Positions 25,364 through 35,600 of a stretch of 64,000 nucleotides of DNA are shown piece after piece. The notes beneath the pieces are model-generated. The model saw nothing but the letters and a program-made list of their open reading frames with translations. It did no database searches and was not told where the DNA came from. Source of the stretch: Nocardia sp. NBC_00416 (GTDB taxonomy: Bacteria; Actinomycetota; Actinomycetes; Mycobacteriales; Mycobacteriaceae); contig NZ_CP107932.1 of the NCBI RefSeq assembly GCF_036032445.1, positions 5,024,501-5,088,500 on the forward strand, written 5' to 3'. The position numbers and the translations under genes were made by a program. The stretch's first letter is position 1; the number at the start of each line of letters is the position of its first letter.

Positions 25364-25704
25364 GAACGCCTCTCCCAATCGCGGGTATTCGGTTCGATGA
25401 ATGGAGCGAGCTGATATCTGGCTAACATCATGCGCCCACCAGCAACAAAACGCAATAGTGCGTTCGATGAAACACGAACCGCGAGGTCGGATTTCGGGGG
25501 AATTGGACGGCCCACGACGACGTCCGGAACGGTCACGGACGAAAAGGGCAGTTCACGAGTTCGCTTCGCGCACAAGACGAAACCCGTGCCGCACGAAACT
25601 CTGCCACACGACAGGGTTTCCGGCACGGCGCAACGCCGCGCATGCGAAAGAAGGGTTACGGCAGGTCATCTCGATGAGCGCCGAGAAACTATTCGTGTAG
25701 CAAA
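25364..25704. other. Intergenic region with block-exchanged inverted repeats, no gene recognised
   Basis: The stretch has lower GC than its surroundings. Open frames on both strands give no recognisable protein and have poor starts. It contains GAAACCCGTGCCG (25579-25591) and GGGTTTCCGGCAC (25614-25626), in which each half is complementary to the corresponding half of the other, so two mutually exclusive hairpins are possible. It is the 5' flank of the 104-residue gene. Confidence 0.4.
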
Positions 25705-25887
25705 CTAATCGGTAGCCAGCAACGCCCGCAGCACAGGCTGGGCGTCCGAGCCGGACTCCGCGGCATCCACGACCTCGACCTGCCAGCCGTCCGGCAGCGC
25801 CGATTGCAGCCGCCCCGCGGCGCGATGCAACGGTGTGCTCACCGGAAGATCGTCACAGGACTCCGAGGGGACGAATCCGTCGGCCAT
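25705..25887 (-). CDS. Hypothetical protein, 60 residues
   Basis: This short frame has a good ribosome site (GAGAGGTGG, 6-8 nt before the ATG at 25887). The protein is acidic and Ala-rich: MADGFVPSESCDDLPVSTPL, then HRAAGRLQSALPDGWQVEVV and a short tail, with one cysteine. No family is recognised, and it is not obviously a toxin, antitoxin or peptide precursor. It is in the same direction as the 104-residue gene 341 bp downstream but probably not in the same transcript unit. Confidence 0.5.
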   Translation of the reverse strand: MADGFVPSESCDDLPVSTPLHRAAGRLQSALPDGWQVEVVDAAESGSDAQPVLRALLATD

Positions 25888-26098
25888 GTTCCAACCACCT
25901 CTCGGGGGCGATCGACTCGGCCACGGATCGCGCGACGGGTGAGCCGATCAGGGGATAGAAGGACAATCCGGCAATCGGAATTGCGTGGTCGTGAGATTCA
26001 GGACACTTTCAGAATAAGGCACATATCCGCCGGGATCCCGCTCCCGCTCCAACCGGTTCCCGATCCACAGGCGGCACGGCCCCGGACCAGGACACAGC

Positions 26099-26133
26099 AC
26101 GACCCGCGGTGAATCGAATCCACCGCGGGTCGT
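26099..26133 (-). terminator. Terminator downstream of pckG
   Basis: A 13-bp perfect stem (ACGACCCGCGGTG / CACCGCGGGTCGT) with a 9-nt loop lies 49 nt past the pckG stop. No T-run follows on the minus strand. Confidence 0.6.
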
Positions 26134-26181
26134 ATCCGGAAATCGTGCCATGACGTCGGGCTCGGCAGCCCGGACGGTCAG

Positions 26182-28017
26182 CTACTCCTGCACGCGCTGT
26201 TTGAGGGCCTCGAACTCGTCGCGCACGCCGGAGGGCAGTTTGTCGCCGACGAACTCGAACCACTCCTCGATGAGCGGGATCTCCGCCCGCCACTCGTCGA
26301 CGTTCACCGCGAGCGCCGCGTCGACATCGGCCGCGTCCACGTCCAAGCCGGCCAGATCCATCTGGGCGGCTGTCGGCACATGACCGATCGCGGTGCTCTC
26401 GGCATCGGCGGAACCCTCGATCCGACCGATGATCCACTCCAGCACGCGGGAGTTCTCGCCGAAGCCCGGCCACAGGAACCGGCCGTCGTCACCGCGACGG
26501 AACCAGTTCACGTAGAAGATCTTGGGCAGCTTGGCCGCGTCGGCGTTCTTGCCGAGGTTGATCCAGTGGCCCAGGTAGTCGCCCACGTGGTAGCCGAGGA
26601 ACGGCAGCATGGCCATCGGATCGCGGCGCACGGTGCCGACCTTGCCCTCGGCGGCGGCAGTCTGCTCGGACGACAGGGTGGCACCCATGAACACGCCGTG
26701 CTGCCAGTCGAAGGATTCGGTGACCAGTGGGACCGTGGTCTTGCGGCGGCCGCCGAACAGGATCGCCGAGATGGGCACACCCTGCGGGTCGTCCCATTCG
26801 GGCGCCAGGGTCGGGCACTGCGACATCGGGGTGCAGTAGCGCGAGTTGGGGTGCGCGGCCAGCGTCTCGGTCTCCCGCAGATACCAGTCGTTGCCCTTCC
26901 AATCGATCAGATGATCGGGCTCGCCCTCGAGACCCTCCCACCACACATCGTTGTCATCGGTGCGCGCGACATTGGTGTAGACGGTGTTACCGGCTTCCAG
27001 CGTCTCCATGGCATTCGGATTGGACGACCGGTTGGTGCCGGGCGCGACACCGAAGAAACCGAACTCCGGGTTCACCGCGTACAGGCGGCCGTCCTTGCCG
27101 AACCGCATCCAGGCGATATCGTCGCCCAGGGTTTCGGCACGCCAGCCCGGCACGGTCGGCTGGATCATGGCGAGGTTGGTCTTACCGCAGGCGCTCGGGA
27201 AGGCCGCCGCGACGTAATAGGCCTTGTCCTCCGGGGAGATCAGCTTGAGGATCAGCATGTGCTCGGCCAGCCAGCCCTCATCGTGGGCCATGGCCGAGGC
27301 GATCCGCAGCGAATAGCACTTCTTACCGAGCAGCGCGTTCCCGCCGTAGCCGGAGCCGTAGCTCCAGATCTCGCGATCCTCGGGGAAGTGGGTGATGTAT
27401 TTGGTGTCGTTGCACGGCCACGGCACATCGGCCTGGCCCTCGGCCAGCGGCGCGCCCACCGAATGCAGTGCCTTCACGAAGGGCCGATCCGTGCCCAGCA
27501 AATCCAACGCCGCCTGTCCCATCCGGGTCATCACCCGCATGGAGACCACGACGTACTCCGAGTCGGTGATCTCGACGCCGAGTTTCGGGTCGTCCGCGCC
27601 CAGCGGGCCCATGCAGAACGGCACCACGTACATGGTGCGGCCCTTCATCGAGCCCCGGTAGAGCTCGGTCATGGTGGCGCGCATCTCGGCGGGATCCACC
27701 CAGTTGTTGGTCGGCCCGGCGTCGGCGGCGGTCTTCGAACAGATGAAAGTGCGCGATTCGACCCGGGCCACGTCGGAAGGATCGGATAAAGCCAGGAACG
27801 AGTTCGGCTTCTTCTTCTCGTCGAGCTTCTGGAACGTGCCCGCCGCGACGAGCTGCGTGGTGAGCTGGTCCCATTCCGCGTCGGAACCGTCCGCCCAGAC
27901 GACTCGCTCCGGCTGAGTCAGTTCGGCGACCTCTTGAACCCAGGCGAGCAGTTCGCTGTGTTCGGTCGGCGCGGTGCCGTCGGATCCACGAAGACCGGGA
28001 ATGGTCGCTGAGGTCAT
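26182..28017 (-). CDS. pckG: Phosphoenolpyruvate carboxykinase (GTP)
   Basis: The protein has 611 residues, close to the 606 of the mycobacterial enzyme. Signature segments are SYGSGYGGNALLGKKCYSLR, the kinase-1a P-loop FPSACGKTNLAM with the GTP-class reactive Cys, ETLGDDIAWMRFGKDG with metal-binding Asp residues, and NPEFGFFGVAPGT. It converts oxaloacetate and GTP to phosphoenolpyruvate, CO2 and GDP, the first committed step of gluconeogenesis. The start is ATG at 28017 with AGGAG 8 nt upstream; the open frame continues upstream without family sequence. It is monocistronic, with a 241-bp upstream region before the next gene's stop. Confidence 0.96.
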   Translation of the reverse strand: MTSATIPGLRGSDGTAPTEHSELLAWVQEVAELTQPERVVWADGSDAEWDQLTTQLVAAGTFQKLDEKKKPNSFLALSDPSDVARVESRTFICSKTAADAGPTNNWVDPAEMRATMTELYRGSMKGRTMYVVPFCMGPLGADDPKLGVEITDSEYVVVSMRVMTRMGQAALDLLGTDRPFVKALHSVGAPLAEGQADVPWPCNDTKYITHFPEDREIWSYGSGYGGNALLGKKCYSLRIASAMAHDEGWLAEHMLILKLISPEDKAYYVAAAFPSACGKTNLAMIQPTVPGWRAETLGDDIAWMRFGKDGRLYAVNPEFGFFGVAPGTNRSSNPNAMETLEAGNTVYTNVARTDDNDVWWEGLEGEPDHLIDWKGNDWYLRETETLAAHPNSRYCTPMSQCPTLAPEWDDPQGVPISAILFGGRRKTTVPLVTESFDWQHGVFMGATLSSEQTAAAEGKVGTVRRDPMAMLPFLGYHVGDYLGHWINLGKNADAAKLPKIFYVNWFRRGDDGRFLWPGFGENSRVLEWIIGRIEGSADAESTAIGHVPTAAQMDLAGLDVDAADVDAALAVNVDEWRAEIPLIEEWFEFVGDKLPSGVRDEFEALKQRVQE

Positions 28018-28258
28018 GAAAACTCTCCTGAAATGGGCGGCGTGAAATGCCTCCGCCCTGGCCCATGGGCCCGTGACCAGCGCGAAAACACCTAGCGCCA
28101 CCATTGGCGGGTGAGGCTTCCGCAACGGCCCGTCGTGTACACCCCCGGATCGTGGCGGTGTACATAGGGCGAAGCGGACGCCCAGGTTCCTGTCTAGAGG
28201 TTAACGCGGTATTGCGCCCCCTATGGAATCGGGTTGCCGATCAATAGGGGTGAACAAA

Positions 28259-29827
28259 CTAATTTCCGGACGCCGGCGCCCACTGCTCCAGTATCTGCCG
28301 GTCACGGGCGCAGGCGGCCAGCCGACCGGGTTGTCCGGTGGTGGCCCGGCGCAGCGCCGACTCCAGTTCGGCGACCCGCCGATCCACCCCGACCATACTC
28401 GCCGCGGCCGCCCGCACCATGCCGTCCGCGAGTTCGGTTTCGGTTTCCACCAGCGCGGTCACCGCCCGCTGCTCGAGCTGGGCTTTCACATTCGCGACCG
28501 CGTCGGCCACCCACTGCCGCAGATGGTCGCGGTCGGCGAGCTGACGGCGGGCCCGCACCACCCAGGCGGCCGCACCCGCGCCGAGCAGCAGGGTGACCGG
28601 GATACTGGCCGCGTCCAGGGCGGGCAGGAGAGCCAGCGGGGACACCATCAGACGTCCCAGACCCACCCCGGCCGAGGCGCCCAGAACGATCATCAGGTGA
28701 TCTTCGACACCCCCGCGGCGGGGTTGCGGATCCGGGCCGAGCGTGGGCGCCGGTTCGTACCGGAGCCCGTGTGTCTCATCCAGCGGTTCCCCGCCCGCGG
28801 GCCCCGCCGCGGCCGCTCGCACGCGCAGTTCGGTCAGCCGCGCGGCGATATCCAGATCGACCGTCGCGGTCAGCTGACCGACCGCCTGCCGCAGCCGTTC
28901 CGGGAAGTCACGGCGGCCCGCCCGGTCCATCCGGTCGAGTTCGGACCGCGCCTCGGCATGCAGTGCGCGGACCCGGGAACCGACTTGGGTGAGCAGATCC
29001 ACCCGGGCCAGATTGAGCTGTGCGCGCAGTGTGGAGACGGCCACGGCCCGACCGCCGTCGCGGTCGGCGAGCAGCCGGGATCGTTCGGCCCGGAGCAGTT
29101 CGGTCTCGGTTCCCGACCGCAGCATCGCCTCCTCCTGCGCGATGCGCTCCCGAGTACCCGCGACCACCTGCGCCGCCGCCGCGGCGCGACGTGCGGCGGC
29201 GGTCGCGGTGTCGGTGGTGAGCGCCACGAGACGGGCGTGCAGGGCCGCGAGACCGGAACGGTCGAGCAACCCCGAATCGGCCGAGGTCCGGGCGGTCAGG
29301 GCCAGCCGGGCCGATACCGGCACGATCTCGCAGTCCAGCCCGGCGGCGACCAGCAGCTCGGCGCTGCGGTCACGGACCAACTGCCAGTCCTTGTGCGCAT
29401 GCGTTCCGTTCAGGACGAGCAGCACCCGGACCCCGTCGTCACAGAGCCGCCGCACGGTGTCCAGTTCCGCCGCGCCGATCACCACACCGGCGTCCAGGAC
29501 GAGCAGCACCACCGTCCCGGGCGCCGCACTCACCCACGGATCCGACGACGGCGCGCTCAGGTCGATCCGCGGTTCGAAGCGGGTCAGTTCGGTGCGCAGC
29601 AGCGCGGTATTGGCGTCGTCGGAGCCGATGAGCCGCACCTCAGCCGCGGTGCCGGAGACGGTCATCGTGCGCAGCAATGCCATACCCTGCGGATTCCAGC
29701 GCGCCACCACCTCCGCGACCGGGTCGGGCAACGTGATCACGGGCGTCGGCTCCGCCGCGACCTCCTCGGAATCCGCGTGCCACGGACCCCCGGACCCGGA
29801 TACCGGACCCTGGTCAGAGTCCGACAC
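28259..29827 (-). CDS. Dynamin-like partner protein without GTPase motifs (Rv0210-like)
   Basis: This protein of 522 residues has an N-terminal alpha/beta region (VRLIGSDDANTALLRTEL, VVLLVLDAGVVIGAAE, VRVLLVLNGTHAHKD) that keeps the strand order of a GTPase domain but lacks a P-loop and a clear NKxD. Long helical, Ala/Arg/Glu-rich stretches (residues about 190-340) suggest coiled coil. Two hydrophobic segments near residues 388-440 (MIVLGASAGVGLGRLMVSPL and IPVTLLLGAGAAAWVV) form a possible membrane hairpin, followed by another helical region. The layout resembles a bacterial dynamin-like protein. The GTG start at 29827 overlaps the upstream gene by 14 nt. Homologue of Rv0210 by synteny with pckA and trmB; function unproven. 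Confidence 0.65.
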   Translation of the reverse strand: MSDSDQGPVSGSGGPWHADSEEVAAEPTPVITLPDPVAEVVARWNPQGMALLRTMTVSGTAAEVRLIGSDDANTALLRTELTRFEPRIDLSAPSSDPWVSAAPGTVVLLVLDAGVVIGAAELDTVRRLCDDGVRVLLVLNGTHAHKDWQLVRDRSAELLVAAGLDCEIVPVSARLALTARTSADSGLLDRSGLAALHARLVALTTDTATAAARRAAAAAQVVAGTRERIAQEEAMLRSGTETELLRAERSRLLADRDGGRAVAVSTLRAQLNLARVDLLTQVGSRVRALHAEARSELDRMDRAGRRDFPERLRQAVGQLTATVDLDIAARLTELRVRAAAAGPAGGEPLDETHGLRYEPAPTLGPDPQPRRGGVEDHLMIVLGASAGVGLGRLMVSPLALLPALDAASIPVTLLLGAGAAAWVVRARRQLADRDHLRQWVADAVANVKAQLEQRAVTALVETETELADGMVRAAAASMVGVDRRVAELESALRRATTGQPGRLAACARDRQILEQWAPASGN

Positions 29828-30938
29828 TGCTCATCCGTTCCCACATGCGGACGTATCCGTTGTGCACCCGCACGGCCGCCCGGCGCGCCGCCGGGGACAT
29901 CTCGCCCGCGACCACCGCCCGCCACCGCACGGCCCGGGCCAGCGCGTCGTCGGCGTCGTCGGGCTCGGGCCGGGCGTATCCGGCCGCCAGATGCGAGACC
30001 TCGGGGTCGACCAGCCCGCCGCACAACGCGAGCCACCGGGCTTCGTCGGTATCGAGATACTCGGTGATCAACGCCCGAGCCCGGCTCTGCCCGTGCGGGA
30101 CGGCCCGGGCCGCCAGCCGGGTCAGTTCGTCGATCAGAGTGCCCGCGCGCCGCGATATCGCCTGCTGATAGCGCTGGCCCAGCAACCGCGCGACCGGTTC
30201 GATCCCGCTGATCGTGTGCAGGATCTGCAGCACGGTCCGGGGCGCCAGATCCGGTTCCCGTTCGAGAGCGGCCAGGACGCAGGCCAGCCCGTACAGATCC
30301 CAGCGCTCCAGCAGTTCGGTGCGGTCGGCGGTATCGGGCCCGGCAGCCGGCGAGACGAACGCCTCGGCGGATACGGTCACCGCGGAGCCGGACTCCGCCA
30401 GCCTGCGCAGCAGCGCGAGATCGGACTCTTGGAACGCTCCGGACACGGTCCGCGCGGCGAGCGATCCGACCATCGGAAATGTCGGCAGGCCGAATTCCCG
30501 GGCGTACTGCCGGGCCGCCTCCACCGCGTCGGCCCAGCCGGTGCCGATCGCGTCGGCCTTGTTCAGCACCAGGATCGTGCGTTCGGGCCGCAGCGACGCG
30601 AGCAGTCGCCGGTCGCCCGGCGACGGGGTACTGGCCAATACGTAGACGACGATATCGGCGTCCAGTACGGGATCGGGAAAGCCCGGCTCGTCGACCGGCG
30701 CGGTCTCCACCCCGTGCTGCAGGCCCAGCGCTTTGGCCACGGTGGTCCGTCCGGCCCGGGTACGCCCCGCGACCTGCGCCCGGGGCAGGGTCCGCCAGCG
30801 CTGCGCCGCGGCCTCGATACCGTTCGCGATCCCGGCGTCCGCGCCGTCGCCCATCCGGAGCGTGGAAATCATTCGCTCCAGCGGATCCGCCGCCCCCGCC
30901 TCACGCATATACCTGTCCGATCCCTGTGCTGCCGACAC
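29814..30938 (-). CDS. Dynamin-like GTPase-domain protein with altered Walker A (Rv0209-like)
   Basis: This protein of 374 residues has a GTPase-like N-terminal domain. The P-loop position reads AGRTRAGRTT (Gly58 to Thr66), with Arg64 where the nucleotide-binding Lys is expected. DADIVVYVLA fits the G3 strand and LVLNKAD (Asn126-Lys127-x-Asp129) is an intact G4 guanine-specificity motif. The C-terminal 200 residues are helical. It forms an overlapping pair with the downstream gene, as Rv0209-Rv0210 do. Role is unknown; membrane remodelling is inferred only from the dynamin-like layout. The start may be GTG at 30938 or ATG at 30908. Confidence 0.65.
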   Translation of the reverse strand: MSAAQGSDRYMREAGAADPLERMISTLRMGDGADAGIANGIEAAAQRWRTLPRAQVAGRTRAGRTTVAKALGLQHGVETAPVDEPGFPDPVLDADIVVYVLASTPSPGDRRLLASLRPERTILVLNKADAIGTGWADAVEAARQYAREFGLPTFPMVGSLAARTVSGAFQESDLALLRRLAESGSAVTVSAEAFVSPAAGPDTADRTELLERWDLYGLACVLAALEREPDLAPRTVLQILHTISGIEPVARLLGQRYQQAISRRAGTLIDELTRLAARAVPHGQSRARALITEYLDTDEARWLALCGGLVDPEVSHLAAGYARPEPDDADDALARAVRWRAVVAGEMSPAARRAAVRVHNGYVRMWERMSSVGL

Positions 30939-31079
30939 CCGCCGCGCCCCCTTCTTCCGGTGCGCATTCTGTCAGAAGAGGGCAGTGACGCGCCGGGTGA
31001 CGACCGGGTCCCTCCTACCAACGGGTAGGCCCGGCCGGTCCGCTGCGGCCCGGAACCGGCCATGCTGGACAATAGGGCT

Positions 31080-31880
31080 GTGAACGACGCCGTGCACCCC
31101 CGCTCCGAGTCCGTTCCGGTGGCACTGTCGGAAACCTCCGGCGACACCGGAGGCCCGCGGCGACGGCACGCCGGGTCCCGGCTCTATCCGCGGGTCACCA
31201 GCTTCCGTTCCCGGCGCGGCGCGCTGACCCCCAACCAGCAGGCATCCTGGGATCGCAACTGGCCGACACTCGGCCGCGAGGTCGCCGACGAACCGCTCGA
31301 CGCCGCCGCCTGGTTCGGCCGTGCGGCGCCGCTGGTCATCGAGATCGGCTGCGGAACAGGTACCGCGACCGCCGCCATGGCTCAGGCCGAACCGGACCTG
31401 AATCTCATCGGCATCGAGGTCTACCAGCCCGGACTGGCACAGCTCGTCCAGCGGATCGAGCGCGAGGAGATCGGTAATATCCGGCTGCTGCGCGGCGATG
31501 CGGTAGATGTGCTCGAGAACATGATTGCTCCCGGATCGCTGACCGGCGTGCGTGTGTTCTTCCCGGACCCGTGGCCCAAGGCCCGCCATCACAAGCGCCG
31601 GCTACTGCAACCGGCCACCCTCACGCTCATCGCGGACCGGCTGCGGCCCGGCGGGGTTCTGCACGTGGCGACCGACCACGCCGGCTACGCCGAGCACATC
31701 GCGGAAGTCGGTGCGGCCGAACCCCTGCTCATCGGCCTGAACGAGACCACCGGCGGGGTGAGCGCCGACCATCGCGACTCCGCGCCGATCGGTTTCGAGC
31801 GCCCGGTCACCAAATTCGAGGGCAAGGCACATCGGGCCGGTAGTGCGATCAACGAGTTCATATGGGGCAAGATCGAATGA
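31080..31880 (+). CDS. trmB: tRNA (guanine-N7-)-methyltransferase
   Basis: This 266-residue enzyme contains VIEIGCGTGTATAAMAQAEP (SAM motif I), NLIGIEVYQPGL, the TrmB signature VRVFFPDPWPKARHHKRRL and the C-terminal TKFEGKAHRAGSAINEFIW. It methylates G46 of the tRNA variable loop to m7G. About 35 N-terminal residues precede the conserved SRLYPRVTSFRSRRG block, as in mycobacterial TrmB. The start is GTG at 31080 with AGGG nearby; an ATG at 31062 is possible. Its stop overlaps the next start (ATGA), so it is coupled to the NYN gene and then to mmpL3, the same operon as Rv0208c-Rv0206c. Confidence 0.93.
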   Translation: MNDAVHPRSESVPVALSETSGDTGGPRRRHAGSRLYPRVTSFRSRRGALTPNQQASWDRNWPTLGREVADEPLDAAAWFGRAAPLVIEIGCGTGTATAAMAQAEPDLNLIGIEVYQPGLAQLVQRIEREEIGNIRLLRGDAVDVLENMIAPGSLTGVRVFFPDPWPKARHHKRRLLQPATLTLIADRLRPGGVLHVATDHAGYAEHIAEVGAAEPLLIGLNETTGGVSADHRDSAPIGFERPVTKFEGKAHRAGSAINEFIWGKIE

Positions 31881-32608
31881 TGAGCGTCAGTGAGATGGCC
31901 CCGGCCGGCGACGAGGTTGCCGAAAGTCTGCACGAATCCGGCAATGAGCCGGAAGGGTCCGATGCGGACGGTCTCCGGAGAGTCCTGCTGGTCTGGGACG
32001 CGCCGAACCTGGATATGGGCCTGGGCGCCATCCTCGGAGGTCGGCCCACTGCCGCCTACCGGCCGCGGTTCGACGCGCTCGGCCGGTGGCTGCTGGCGCG
32101 CACCGCCGAGCTCTCCAGCGGCGACAAGCAGCGGCTGGAACCCGAGGCGACCGTTTTCACCAATATCGCCCCCGGCACCGCCGATGTGGTCCGGCCCTGG
32201 GTCGAGGCCCTACGCAATGTCGGTTATGCCGTTTTCGCGAAACCGAAGATCGACGAGGATTCCGACGTCGATTCGGACATGCTCGGCCATATCGCCCAGC
32301 GCACCCGGGGCTCGGGCCTGGCCGGGATCATCGTGGCCTCGGCCGACGGCCAGGCGTTCCGGGAGCCGCTCGAGCAGCTGGCCACCGAGGGCATCCCTGT
32401 TCAGGTGCTCGGCTTCCGCGAGCACGCGAGTTGGGCAGTAACATCCGATACTCTCGACTTTGTCGACCTCGAGGACATCCCGGGTGTTTTCCGTGAACCC
32501 CTACCGCGGGTGAGCCTCGATTCGCTGCCCGACGAGGGTGCTTGGCTGCAGCCGTTCCGGCCGCTGTCGGCGCTACTCACCTCTCGCCCCGCACAAGGAG
32601 TCGCTTAA
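31877..32608 (+). CDS. NYN-domain (PIN-like) putative ribonuclease (Rv0207c-like)
   Basis: This protein of 243 residues has, after an acidic N-terminal 35 residues, the NYN fold: VLLVWDAPNLDMGLGAIL with the first catalytic Asp, DSDMLGHIAQRT with a second acidic patch, and GIIVASADGQAFREPLEQLA with the third Asp in the SxDxD-like position. NYN domains cleave RNA. The ATG at 31877 overlaps the trmB stop, and the stop codon abuts the GTG of mmpL3 with no gap. This tight coupling between a tRNA-modifying enzyme, a putative RNase and the mycolate exporter is conserved in mycobacteria, but the reason is unknown. Confidence 0.85.
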   Translation: MMSVSEMAPAGDEVAESLHESGNEPEGSDADGLRRVLLVWDAPNLDMGLGAILGGRPTAAYRPRFDALGRWLLARTAELSSGDKQRLEPEATVFTNIAPGTADVVRPWVEALRNVGYAVFAKPKIDEDSDVDSDMLGHIAQRTRGSGLAGIIVASADGQAFREPLEQLATEGIPVQVLGFREHASWAVTSDTLDFVDLEDIPGVFREPLPRVSLDSLPDEGAWLQPFRPLSALLTSRPAQGVA

Positions 32609-35600
32609 GTGTTCACCCGCTGGGGCGATCTGGTCTATCGGCTGCGTTTCGCCGTTATCGGAGTCGTTGTCGCAGGGATGCTGGGCCTGGGCGCCTATGG
32701 TCTCGGGCTGGCGGACCACCTCAGCTCCAGCGGGTTGTTCGATCCGAACTCGGAGTCGGTCGCGGCCGCCGAGCTCTCCGACGAGGCGTGGGGCCGCGAC
32801 CACAACGCCGATGTGCTGGTGCTGTACACCGCGCCCGAAGGCCAGACCGTCGATAGCGATCCCGCGTTCCGGGACAAGATCGTCGACAGTCTGAACCGGC
32901 TGCCCAGGGAGCATCCGGACCAGATCGCGAAGATCAACGGCGCCTACTGGAAAACCGAAACCGGCGAATCCCAGCCCTCGGTGTTCGGGTCCCCGGACAA
33001 AACCAAGACGTTCGCGTCCATCGCGATCGTCGGCAGCAACGACACCGAGATGGTCCGCAACTATCGCGCGGTCAAGGATGTTTTCTTCATCGACGGCATC
33101 GATGTGCAGGTCGCGGGTCTGCAACCGGTGGCCGGGACGCTCAACGACACCATGGCCCACGACCAGAAGCGGATGGAGATCCTGGCCATCCCCGCCGTGG
33201 GGATCCTGCTGTTCTTCATCTTCGGCGGTGTGGTGGCCGCCGCGCTCCCGCTGATCATCGGCGGTCTGACCATCATCAGCGCGAACGGCATCATCATGAT
33301 GCTGACGAAGGTCACCGAGGTGAACTCGTTCGTCGGGGCGGTGGTCTCGATGATCGGCCTCGGCCTGGCCATCGACTACGGACTTTTCATAGTCAGCCGG
33401 TTCCGAGAGGAACTCGCCGAGGGTTACGACACCCCGGCCGCCGTCCGGCGTTCGGTGATCACCGCCGGACGTACCGTCATGTTCTCGGCGACCATGATCA
33501 TCGCCAGCCTCGGCGGTCTGCTGCTGTTCCCGCAGGGCTTCCTGAAGTCCATGGCCTACGGCACCATCGCCACCGTCGCGCTGGCCGCGCTCGGCTCCAT
33601 CACCCTGCTGCCCGCCATGCTGAGTGTGCTGGGCCCGCGGGTGGACATGCTCAGCTTCAAGCAGATCCGTAAGACCAAATCCGCCGAGGAGGTGGAGTCC
33701 AGCTTCTGGGGCCGGGCCACCACCTGGGTCATGCAGCATCCGCTCAAGATCGCCATCCCGATCTGCGTCCTGCTGCTGCTGCTCATCATTCCGGTGAAGA
33801 ACCTGGCCTTCGGCGGTATGAGCGAACGCTACCTGCCGCCCGACAACGCGACCCGGATCGCGCAGGAGGAGTTCGACCAGACCTTCCCGCTGCGCCAATC
33901 CGATCCGATCCAGCTGATCTTCATCGGCGAGAACACCAGGTCGATCGCCAAGGTGATGAAGGAGGCCGACAAGGCTCCCGGCTTGGCGGACTCCTCCGGT
34001 TTCTCGGTTCCCTCCCAATCCCCCGAGCGCAAGGATCTGTTCCGCAGCAGCGCGACCCTCCTCGATTCCGAGAACTACGAGCCGACCGTCGACTATCTCC
34101 GCTCGATCGAGGTCCCCGACGATGTGACGATGCTGGTCGGCGGTCAGCCGACGCTGCAGATGGACAGTATCGACGCGCTCCTGGACCGGATCCCGTTGAT
34201 GATCGCGCTGGTGGTCCTGGTGACCACGGTGCTGATGTTCCTGACCTTCGGGTCGCTGGTGCTGCCCATCAAGGCGGCGCTGATGAGCGCGCTCGGGCTG
34301 GGCTCCACTCTCGGCATCCTGACCTGGATATTCGTCGACGGGCACGGCGCGGGGCTGTTGAACTTCACCCCGCAGCCGATCATGTCCCCGGTCCTGGTGC
34401 TGATCATCGCGATCATCTACGGCCTGTCCACCGACTACGAGGTCTTCCTGCTCTCGCGCATGGTGGAAGCCCGGGCGATGGGCGCCTCCACCACCGAAGC
34501 GGTCCGCATCGGCACCGCGCACACCGGCCGCATCATCACCGCCGCCGCGCTGATCCTGCTGGTGGTGACCGGCGCGTTCGCGTTCTCCGATCTGGTGATG
34601 ATGCAGTACATCGCCTACGGCATGATCGCCGCGCTGATCATCGACGCCACGATCCTGCGGATGCTGCTCGTCCCGGCGACCATGAAATTGCTCGGCGACG
34701 ACTGCTGGTGGGCCCCGGCCTGGATGAAACGCATCCAGCAGAAGATCGGCCTGGGCGAACCCATCCTGGACGATGAGCGTCCCGGCGGCGGCGATGTGGT
34801 CGACCTGGTCAAGACCACCCCCGTCACCGATCCGGTGACCATGCAGATGCCCGCGGTCGGGAACGAGAAGCAACGCCGGACACCGGTGCTCAAACGCACT
34901 CGCGAGGAGATCGAGGCCGCCGCGCCGACCGCGCATATGCAGGCGGTGCCCAAGGCTTCGCGCAAGGGCGGACGCAAACAAGCACCCGCCGGCCCGACCG
35001 CACCCAAGAAACCGATGCCGAGCGCGCCGGATCCGACCCGACCGCGGGCCGCTCAGGCGGGCGACGGTCCCGGCGCCGGTGAATCCGGACCCGGTACGAC
35101 CGACGAACCCGGCACCGCGAGCCGGGGCGCCCAGCCGCCCACCGAGGGGCCCAGCGCACCCGCCCACGGACCGCAATCTCCTCCGGGACGCGTCCCCGGC
35201 GGACCGGAGCAGAGTGCGAATCTCCCGGCCGGATCCGGGCCGGGACGGCCGCCGGCCCGCCCCGAGCCCGGCCGCGCCCCCGGCGCCGCGCCGTCCGATC
35301 CCGACCGCGGCGCGCCGGGACGCGGTCCCGGCGGACCCCGCAACGATTTCCGGCCGCCCCCCGGCCGTGTCCCGGGCAGCGAATCCGGTCCGGGCCGGCC
35401 CCCGGCGACCCCGCCCGGCCCGGAGCGACCCGCTCCCCCGGCCGGTGCTCAGCGCACCCCGGCCGGACCGGGCGCCCCGGGCCGTCCGCCCACCGGACCG
35501 CCCCCGGGCCGGGCCGGTTTCGCCTCCCCGAATCGGCGCGGGCTCTTCGCATCCGAACCGACCGAGGACGCCGACGGCCAGAACGCGACCGGTCGTACGG

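Noticed and set aside
25348..25626. 92-codon minus-strand frame overlapping the 104-residue gene
   Set aside because: It overlaps a better-supported start region and has no ribosome site or family.
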